This document shows, in pieces, positions 58,248 through 64,000 of a stretch of 64,000 bases of DNA. The notes under the pieces are model-generated. The model did no database searches. It was not told where the DNA came from and was given only the letters and a program-made list of their open reading frames with translations. Each line of letters starts with the position of its first letter. Position 1 is the stretch's first letter. This DNA comes from Herbidospora galbida. Its GTDB lineage: Bacteria; Actinomycetota; Actinomycetes; Streptosporangiales; Streptosporangiaceae. Where the stretch lies: the NCBI RefSeq assembly GCF_005233835.1, contig NZ_SZQA01000018.1:62001-126000 (forward strand), in the 5' to 3' direction. Position numbers and translations under genes: made by a program.

Positions 58248-59327
58248 TTGCGGTTCCCGCGGGTCAAAGCGGAGCACCGCCCGTTCCGCACCACGGAGGG
58301 AACCGTCCGGATCGGCGGCGAGATCTACGGACTCGCCGCCGAGATCGACGACCCCGGGGGCTGGGTCTGGGCGGCCCTGTCGCTGCTCGACGGGCGGCGC
58401 GGGCCCGAGGCGGTGGCCGCGCGGCTGATCGTGATGTTCCCCGAGCTCAGTCCCGACGAGGCGCGCGGCGTCGTCGACGACCTGGTCGGCTCCGGCTACC
58501 TGGAGGAGGCCACCGCTCCCCCGCCGCGCGGGCTCACCCCGCGTGAGGTCGACCGCTACAGCCGCAACCAGGCCTTCTTCCGGGGCGTGGACCTGGTGCC
58601 CGGCCACAGCGCCTGGGAGACCCAGCTCGCCCTGAAGCGGGCGCGCGTGGTCGTGGTGGGGCTCGGCGGCACCGGCACGCACGCCTCCTGGGCGCTGGCC
58701 GCGATCGGCGTGGGGCGGCTCCACTGCGTCGACCCCGACCTGGTCGAGCTGTCGAACCTCAACCGGCAGCTGCTCTACACCGAGGCCGACGTCGGCCGCC
58801 CCAAGGCCGACCTGGCGCGCGAGCGGCTGGGCGAGGCCAACAGCGACATCGTGGTCACCGCGGCCCGCCATCGCGTCACCGGCGAGGCCGACCTGCGATC
58901 ACTGGTCGACGGCTACGACGCCCTCGCCCTCTGCGCCGACGAGCCCAGGGGCGAGGGCATCCGCGTCTGGGCCAGCCGGGCCTGCGCGGCGGCCCGGGTG
59001 CCGTGGGCGGGCGGCGGCTACAACGGGCCGCTCGTCACCGTCGGCGTCTTCGACCCGCCCCACGGCGCCTGCTACGAGTGCGTCGCGGCGGCCGAGCACG
59101 CCCACCGGCCCGAGGGCGGGATCCCCGATCTCGGCGGCCCCGGCGTGACCGGCACGTCGGCCGGGATCTCCGGCCATCTCGTCGCGCAGGCGATCGTCTC
59201 CCTGGTCACGGGGGTGCCCGAAGTGGCGCCGGGCTACGTCCACGGCATCAATCTGCTCTCGCCCGACCACCACGTCTACGCCCGCCATCCCGCCCGCGCG
59301 GGATGCCCGACGTGCTTTGGGTCTTGA
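58248..59327 (+). CDS. E1/ThiF-like adenylyltransferase with N-terminal RRE-like domain (RiPP enzyme candidate)
   Basis: 359 residues from TTG 58248 with GGGGGAG seven bases upstream. An N-terminal winged-helix-like part (GWVWAALSLLDGRRGPEAVA, about 38-57) resembles a RiPP recognition element. The E1 domain follows: ATP loop VVGLGGTGTHASWAL (136-150), VDPDLVELSNLNRQL (161-175) and zinc pairs CYEC (275) and CPTC (353). The length and layout resemble microcin C7 synthetase MccB. The next gene encodes a small peptide ending in Asn, the MccA hallmark. TOMM-type cyclodehydratase partner proteins are an alternative. Confidence 0.82.
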   Translation: MRFPRVKAEHRPFRTTEGTVRIGGEIYGLAAEIDDPGGWVWAALSLLDGRRGPEAVAARLIVMFPELSPDEARGVVDDLVGSGYLEEATAPPPRGLTPREVDRYSRNQAFFRGVDLVPGHSAWETQLALKRARVVVVGLGGTGTHASWALAAIGVGRLHCVDPDLVELSNLNRQLLYTEADVGRPKADLARERLGEANSDIVVTAARHRVTGEADLRSLVDGYDALALCADEPRGEGIRVWASRACAAARVPWAGGGYNGPLVTVGVFDPPHGACYECVAAAEHAHRPEGGIPDLGGPGVTGTSAGISGHLVAQAIVSLVTGVPEVAPGYVHGINLLSPDHHVYARHPARAGCPTCFGS

Positions 59328-59388
59328 CGGCTCCGAGGGCCGCTTTACGATCACCTCGTGTCGGGGAACCGGGACGGAAGGTAACGGG

Positions 59389-59502
59389 ATGAAACAGTCG
59401 CAAAACGACGCCACGCCCAGTACGCCCGTCAGACGGCAGATCACCATTCGCCGCCTGGAGCGTAACGAGACAGCCATCTGCAGCAACTCGTACGGCAACT
59501 GA
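59389..59502 (+). CDS. Small peptide ending in Asn, candidate RiPP precursor
   Basis: 37 residues, with GGAAGG eight bases before ATG 59389. The N-terminal part is polar (MKQSQNDATPSTPVRRQITI), then RRLERNETAI and a C-terminal CSNSYGN. A Cys, Ser and Asn-rich tail after a leader-like part suits modification by the ThiF-like enzyme next door. The final Asn matches the residue that MccB-type enzymes activate. No known family is recognised. Confidence 0.6.
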   Translation: MKQSQNDATPSTPVRRQITIRRLERNETAICSNSYGN

Positions 59503-59555
59503 CCACCACTTCGGGCCGGCGAGCGGCGCGGGTCGCCGGACCGCCAGGAGGATGT

Positions 59556-60164
59556 GTGCGGGAGATCGTGCAAGGCGCCCCCGGGGTCATGCTCGACCGG
59601 AAGGCGTACACGACCGAGTTCTACGGCCTCTACCGGGAGATGGAGGGGGTGCTCTGGAAGCTCGAACGAGCCCAGCACTTTCACGAGCCCTACAGTCCGA
59701 GCTGGGTCGCCTGGTCCGAGGGCGACTGGGACCGGTCGATGGAGCTCATCGAGGAGTCGGCCGGGGAGTTCGCCGCCGACGTGCCCGATTCGGTGGAGCT
59801 GCGGCGGCTGCGGATCGCCGAACGGCCGCTGACGGCGTACCTGCGATGGGAACTTCAGGTGCTGAAGGCGCGGGCCAGAGCGGGTGAACGCACCCGCGTG
59901 CTCGACGCCGAGGCGGTGCGGCACCTGGAGCGGGCGGGGCCGCTCCCGGAGATCCTGATCCTGTCCCGCGAGCTCATGTACGAGGTCCGCTACGACGACG
60001 TCGGCGCCCACGTCGGCGGGCGGCGGATCGTCGAGAAAGACGTGATCGCGGCCTGCCTGGCGGGGCTGGAGACCCTCTACGGCCAGGCCGGCGCCCTCGA
60101 CCCGTGGCTGACGGAAGCTACCCCATCTCCTCCAGTTTTCGACCCTTCGTCTCCTTCACGATGA
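59556..60164 (+). CDS. DUF6879 family protein
   Basis: 202 residues. The family pattern is visible as FYGLYREMEGVLWKLERAQHF, SWVAWSEGDWDRSMELIEES and RLRIAERPLTAYLRWELQVLKARARAGER. DUF6879 proteins are cytoplasmic and of unknown function, often beside XRE regulators. Here the partner is instead a ThiF-like enzyme and its peptide. GTG 59556 has AGGAGG four bases upstream; GTG 59568 is an alternative. The tail overlaps the convergent sugar transporter by 47 bases. Confidence 0.8.
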   Translation: MREIVQGAPGVMLDRKAYTTEFYGLYREMEGVLWKLERAQHFHEPYSPSWVAWSEGDWDRSMELIEESAGEFAADVPDSVELRRLRIAERPLTAYLRWELQVLKARARAGERTRVLDAEAVRHLERAGPLPEILILSRELMYEVRYDDVGAHVGGRRIVEKDVIAACLAGLETLYGQAGALDPWLTEATPSPPVFDPSSPSR

Positions 60165-61527
60165 AGACCACGAACAGGTACGACAGCGCGGCGAACACGG
60201 CGTAGAACAGGTAGGTCAGCGCCAGGTTCCAGTTCGACAGCGACGGGAACGTCACGGTGACCGCCCAGTTGGCCAGCCACTGCGCCGCCGCCGCGACCGA
60301 CAGCGCCGCCGCCCTGATCCGGCCGGGGAACATCTCGCCCAGCAGCACCCACACGATGACTCCCCACGACAACGCGAAGAACAGCACGAACGCGTTGGCC
60401 GCGATCAGGGCGGCGGCGCCCTGCGTGGCGGGCAGCTGCACGATCCCGTCGATGCTGCGGCTGTAGCTGAACGACCACGACGCCACGGCCAGCGCGATCG
60501 CCATGCCGGCCGAGCCGACCAGCAGCAGCGGGCGGCGGCCGACCGTGTCGACCAGGGCCATGGCGATGAACGTGCCGACGATGTTGATGATCGAGCTGGA
60601 GAAGCTGATCAGCAGCGAGTCCGACTGGGTGATGCCGACCGACTGCCAGAGCACCGACGAGTAGTAGAAGATCACGTTGATGCCGACGAACTGCTGGAAG
60701 ACCGACAGGATGATGCCGACCCAGACGATCGGCAGCAGCCCGAAGCGGGGTCCCCTCAGGTCGCCGAGCCGGGGACGCCGCCGGGTGAGCAGCACGCTCC
60801 TGATCTCGGCCACCCGTTCGTCGAGGTCGACGTGGTCGCCCTCGATGTCGCGCAGCACCTCACGGGCCTGCCGCTCGCGCCCGGCCGAGACCAGGTAGCG
60901 GGGCGATTCGGGGATGACGCTGGCGAACACGAGGAAGATCAGGGCGGGCACCAGGCAGGCGCCGAGCATCCACTGCCAGGCCTGCAGGCCGCCCAGGTCG
61001 TTGTTGACCTCTCCCCCGGCCCACAGGTTGATGGCCAGGTTCACCAGCTGCGAGACGGCGATGCCGAGCACGATGGCGAGCTGCTGGAACGACCCGAGCC
61101 GCCCCCGGTAGGCGGGCGGCGCGACCTCGGCGATGTAGGCGGGCCCGAGGACCGAGGCCATGCCGATCGCGGCGCCGGCGAGGACCCGCCAGAAGGCCAG
61201 GTCCCAGATCGCGAAGGGCAGCGCCTGCCCGACGGAGCTGACGGCGAAGATACCGGCGGCCAGCCGCATGGTCTTGGTGCGTCCCCACCGGTCGGCGAGG
61301 CTGCCGGCGAACCAGGCCCCCACGGCCGAGCCGAGCAGCGCGATGGCCACCACCAGGCCGATGGTGAACGGGCCCACGTTGAAATAGCGCTGGATGCCCA
61401 CGACGGCGCCGTTGATCACCGCGCTGTCGTAGCCGAACAGGAATCCGCCTATGGCACCGGCCGCCGCGATGAACGTGACGTAGCCGAGACGCTCCTGACG
61501 TTGCGCGGCTACCGGTGGACCCCCCAT
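60118..61527 (-). CDS. MFS sugar transporter (sugar porter family)
   Basis: 469 residues with 12 membrane segments. Sugar-porter signatures are FGYDSAVINGAVVGIQRYF, SLADRWGRTKTM, PESPRYLVSAGR, QQFVGINVIFYYS, VDTVGRRPLLL and VKETKGRKLEEM at the C-terminus. It is a proton-sugar symporter by family. ATG 61527 is chosen (AGG six bases upstream); GTG 61545 is possible. It is convergent with, and probably unrelated to, the ThiF cassette. Confidence 0.93.
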   Translation of the reverse strand: MGGPPVAAQRQERLGYVTFIAAAGAIGGFLFGYDSAVINGAVVGIQRYFNVGPFTIGLVVAIALLGSAVGAWFAGSLADRWGRTKTMRLAAGIFAVSSVGQALPFAIWDLAFWRVLAGAAIGMASVLGPAYIAEVAPPAYRGRLGSFQQLAIVLGIAVSQLVNLAINLWAGGEVNNDLGGLQAWQWMLGACLVPALIFLVFASVIPESPRYLVSAGRERQAREVLRDIEGDHVDLDERVAEIRSVLLTRRRPRLGDLRGPRFGLLPIVWVGIILSVFQQFVGINVIFYYSSVLWQSVGITQSDSLLISFSSSIINIVGTFIAMALVDTVGRRPLLLVGSAGMAIALAVASWSFSYSRSIDGIVQLPATQGAAALIAANAFVLFFALSWGVIVWVLLGEMFPGRIRAAALSVAAAAQWLANWAVTVTFPSLSNWNLALTYLFYAVFAALSYLFVVFIVKETKGRKLEEMG

Positions 61528-61532
61528 GCAGC

Positions 61533-61560
61533 CTACTTGCCCCACAATTACGGCAAGTAG
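61533..61560. promoter_or_regulatory. 9-bp inverted repeat at the sugar transporter start
   Basis: CTACTTGCC (61533-61541) and GGCAAGTAG (61552-61560) are perfect arms around a 10-nt spacer, six bases upstream of the transporter ATG. Likely an operator for an unseen sugar regulator or a leader hairpin. Confidence 0.55.
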
Positions 61561-61810
61561 CGCAATGGCTACACTAAGGGGCCATTACCGGATACGTACT
61601 CTGCTTTTCAGGCACACAGTGCAGTGCTGCACCACGACGTTCCCGATGCGCTCGGTGTCCTGCCAGTCATGACGCAGGTGAAACCATGGCCTTCTCGGTT
61701 CACGTTCATTCATGAGTGATCGCAAGTTCACGCTCTGTCGTCTGCCCCGATGTTAGGCCCTCCTAGAGGACCCTGGGGGTGACGAACGTGTCGCTCCCGT
61801 GAAACCCCGC

Positions 61811-64000
61811 TCACAACCGGGGGTCGACGGGCTCACACTCCAGGGCGAGCACCGAGAAGACCGCCTCGTGGACGCGGTGGAGCGGCTCACCGGCCGCCAG
61901 TCGCGAGAGCGCCTCGACTCCCAGGCTATGCTCGCGCAGCGCCAGCGACCGCTTCCGGCCGAGAAAACGTCTGCGCAGCTCGTCGAGCGACTCCAGGTAG
62001 TCGGGGCCGTAGATGATGCGCAGATATTCGGGCCCGCGCACCTTGATCCCCGGCTGCACCCGCCCGCCGGGGTGGTCGACCGGCTTGACCACCATGCCCT
62101 CGCCGCCGGCGCCGGTGAGCGCCGTCCACCAGTCGGCCGCCGCCCGGCGCTGGTCTTCCCGCTCCAGGTCCACGTACGTGTGCCGCGTGGCGGCCACCAG
62201 CGGATGGACGACGCCGGCCAGCCGGTCGAGGTGCCAGTCGTGCGGCCGGGTCACGGCGGTGGCGCCCTCGGCGCAGGCGAGGATCTGGAAGGGCGCGAAG
62301 CGCAGACCGGAAAGGCCGGAAACGGGCTCGCAGTAACGGGCATAGGCCTCGCGGAACCGGGCAGCGTTGATCTCGCGGCGCCGGGCGCGGTCCAGTATCG
62401 ATCCCACATCCAGACCTCGCCCGGCCGCCGCCTCGAGCGCCGTCACCGCGACGGGCAGCGCGGCCCCGGCGGCGGCGCCGACCGAGGCGTACTGGCTGCG
62501 GATCAGCTCACCGGCCTTGGCCGACCAGGGCAGCAGCTCGCCGTCGAGCACCAGCCACGGGGAGTCCTCCAGCAGCGGGGCGAAGGCCTCGCGGAGCCCG
62601 GCCGTGAACCGTTCCTGGAGGTCGCCGCCGAAGAAGGGGCGGCCGGTCCTGGTGAAGACCGTGCCGATGCCCTCGATGCCGAATTTCGCCTGGGCGTCCT
62701 CCGGGGTGCGGGCCAGCACGACGATCGCGCGGGAGCCCATGTGCTTCTCCTCGCACACCACCCGGGCCACCCCGGCGGCGGCGAACTCGGCGAAGGCCTC
62801 GTCGGGGTGTTCGAGGTAGCCGTCCTTCTTCGAGGTCTCCGGCGGGGCCATCGTCGGCGGCAGGTAGACCAGCCAGCGCGGGTCGACCGCGAACCGGCTC
62901 ATGATCTCCAGGGCGGCGGTGGCGTTCTCCTCGCGGATCTTGATCGTGCCGGTCGAGGTCTCGACGTAGCGGTCGCCGGTGACGTCGCGGATGTCCAGGA
63001 CGTCGGGCTCACGGCCCCGCGAGGTGAGCGGGCGGGCGGGTTCGTACCAGACCCGCTCGGCCGGGACCGAGACGAGCTCCTTCTCCGGGTAGCGCAGCGC
63101 GGTGAGCCGGCCGCCGAAGACGGCACCGGTGTCGAGGCAGATGGTGTTGTTGACCCACTCGGCGTGAGTGGTCGGGGTGTGGCCGTAGACGACCATGGCC
63201 CGGCCCCGGTACTGCTCGGCCCACGGGTAGCGGACCGGCAGGCCGTACTCGTCGGTCTCGCCGGTGGTGTCGCCGTAGAGGGCGAACGACCGCACCCGGC
63301 CCGAGGCGCGGCCGTGGTAGGCCTCCTTCAGACCGGCGTGCGCGACCACGAGCCGGCCGCCGTCGAGGACGTAGTGGCTGATGAGGCCGTCCATGAACGC
63401 CCTGGCCCGGTCGGTGAACTCGGCGTCCTCGCGGGCGAACTGCTCCAGCGACGTCTCCAGGCCGTGGGCGACCCGCACCTTGCGGCCGTTGAGGGCGCGT
63501 ACCAGCTTCTGCTCGTGGTTGCCCGAGACGCACAGCGCGGTGCCGCGCTCGACCATGCCCATGACCCGGCGCAGCACCCCCGGGCTGTCGGGCCCCCGGT
63601 CGACGAGGTCGCCGACGAACACGGCCGTGCGGCCGTCGGGGTGGACGCCGTCGACGTAGCCGAGGGCGGACAGCAGGGTCTCCAGCTCCGAGGCGCAGCC
63701 GTGCACGTCGCCGACGATGTCGAACGGCCCGGTCAGCTCGGTCTTGTCGGTCCACGCCTTCTCGTAGGAGATCACGGCGTCGTCGATCTCGTCGCCGCGC
63801 AGCACGTGGACGCGGCGGAACCCGTCGCGGGAGATCTTCGACAGCGACTTGCGCAGGTCGCCCCGCTGCCTGCGGATCACGTGGGAGCCGAAGTCGCGGT
63901 CGGGCCGGAAGGCGTTGCGGGCGACCGCGACCTCCTCGGGCACGTCGAGCACGATGGCGTCGCACAGCACGTCGTGGCTCTTGGCCAGGGCGACCAGCGC
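61811..64000 (-). CDS. Bacterial polynucleotide kinase-phosphatase-ligase (Pnkp); N-terminus outside window
   Basis: 729 residues visible; the frame continues past the window edge, so the N-terminal kinase P-loop is missing. The end of the kinase domain (DVPEEVAVARNAFRPDR) leads to a metallophosphatase with FDIVGDVHGC, FVGDLVDRGPDS, SGNHEQK and YGHTPT, and then a ligase-type adenylyltransferase with EEKHMGSRAIVV (Lys nucleophile), LDGELLPW and EGMVVKPVDHPGG. This is the Pnkp of the Pnkp/Hen1 RNA repair system, which heals ribotoxin-cut tRNAs. A hen1 gene would be expected next to it beyond 64000. Confidence 0.93.
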   Translation of the reverse strand, partial: ALVALAKSHDVLCDAIVLDVPEEVAVARNAFRPDRDFGSHVIRRQRGDLRKSLSKISRDGFRRVHVLRGDEIDDAVISYEKAWTDKTELTGPFDIVGDVHGCASELETLLSALGYVDGVHPDGRTAVFVGDLVDRGPDSPGVLRRVMGMVERGTALCVSGNHEQKLVRALNGRKVRVAHGLETSLEQFAREDAEFTDRARAFMDGLISHYVLDGGRLVVAHAGLKEAYHGRASGRVRSFALYGDTTGETDEYGLPVRYPWAEQYRGRAMVVYGHTPTTHAEWVNNTICLDTGAVFGGRLTALRYPEKELVSVPAERVWYEPARPLTSRGREPDVLDIRDVTGDRYVETSTGTIKIREENATAALEIMSRFAVDPRWLVYLPPTMAPPETSKKDGYLEHPDEAFAEFAAAGVARVVCEEKHMGSRAIVVLARTPEDAQAKFGIEGIGTVFTRTGRPFFGGDLQERFTAGLREAFAPLLEDSPWLVLDGELLPWSAKAGELIRSQYASVGAAAGAALPVAVTALEAAAGRGLDVGSILDRARRREINAARFREAYARYCEPVSGLSGLRFAPFQILACAEGATAVTRPHDWHLDRLAGVVHPLVAATRHTYVDLEREDQRRAAADWWTALTGAGGEGMVVKPVDHPGGRVQPGIKVRGPEYLRIIYGPDYLESLDELRRRFLGRKRSLALREHSLGVEALSRLAAGEPLHRVHEAVFSVLALECEPVDPRL

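Noticed and set aside
58248-59327. ThiF in thiamine or molybdopterin synthesis
   Set aside because: No ThiS/MoaD-like gene is adjacent and the protein has an extra N-terminal RRE-like part, unlike ThiF or MoeB.
60118-61527. MFS protein as exporter for the ThiF-linked peptide (MccC-like)
   Set aside because: It has clear sugar-porter signatures (PESPRYL, QQFVGIN, ETKGR) and is on the opposite strand with its own promoter element.

Overview
The window is very GC-rich (third codon positions almost all G/C), with many GTG starts and ATGA/GTGA stop-start overlaps. Gene content is that of a filamentous actinomycete: the coproporphyrin-type heme genes (HemE, HemY/CgoX, HemQ), DUF3000 next to RNase D, a LigC-type ligase with a separate LigD-like polymerase, GlgX, PadR with DUF1707, and a RamC-like lanthipeptide synthetase. 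A Streptosporangiaceae-like organism is my best guess, but the sequence does not prove it.

Layout. 1-3.75 kb: the 3' part of a ureohydrolase followed by a lipoprotein-permease-ATPase ABC importer of the nitrate/taurine/NMT1 class, most likely guanidine uptake and hydrolysis. 3.8-10.9 kb: OsmC, DNA ligase, RibD-like reductase, GlgX, LigD-like polymerase, MsrB. 11.5-17 kb: heme biosynthesis (hemQ, hemY/cgoX, hemE) with a DUF4349 lipoprotein and a GNAT. 17.2-20.7 kb: small zinc-binding protein, DUF3000, RNase D, and a membrane-anchored Mrr-like nuclease. 20.7-27.1 kb: sugar catabolism (GH13 glucosidase, Gfo/Idh/MocA oxidoreductase, DUF993 aldolase-like protein, two xylose-isomerase-like proteins, LacI repressor) with matching LacI-type operators at the two ends. 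27.1-30.3 kb: fadA-fadB beta-oxidation pair. 30.3-37.4 kb: LysE and DedA membrane proteins, dxs, two paralogous secreted zinc metallopeptidases, MarR plus a DHA2 efflux pump. 37.3-41.8 kb: ROK regulator with a xylose/ribose-type ABC importer. 42-43 kb: an SdpI/SdpR-like pair.

43.2-52 kb is the most notable locus: a class III lanthipeptide system. One RamC-like synthetase (LanKC) is followed by five consecutive small genes, too short for routine gene calling, each encoding a peptide with a [FY]VL[DN]LQ leader box and two or three Ser-x2-Ser/Thr-x3-Cys ring motifs. A heterodimeric ABC exporter pair follows, and a two-component system is convergent with it. The LanKC promoter region carries two families of direct repeats.

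53-64 kb: aconitase, whose terminator and 3' end are tandemly repeated with a 75-bp period; a YdjM-like membrane protein; a possible structured small RNA; PadR-DUF1707; a second RiPP-like cassette (E1/ThiF-like enzyme, a 37-residue peptide ending in Asn, a DUF6879 protein); a sugar MFS transporter; and the truncated gene of a bacterial polynucleotide kinase-phosphatase-ligase (Pnkp).
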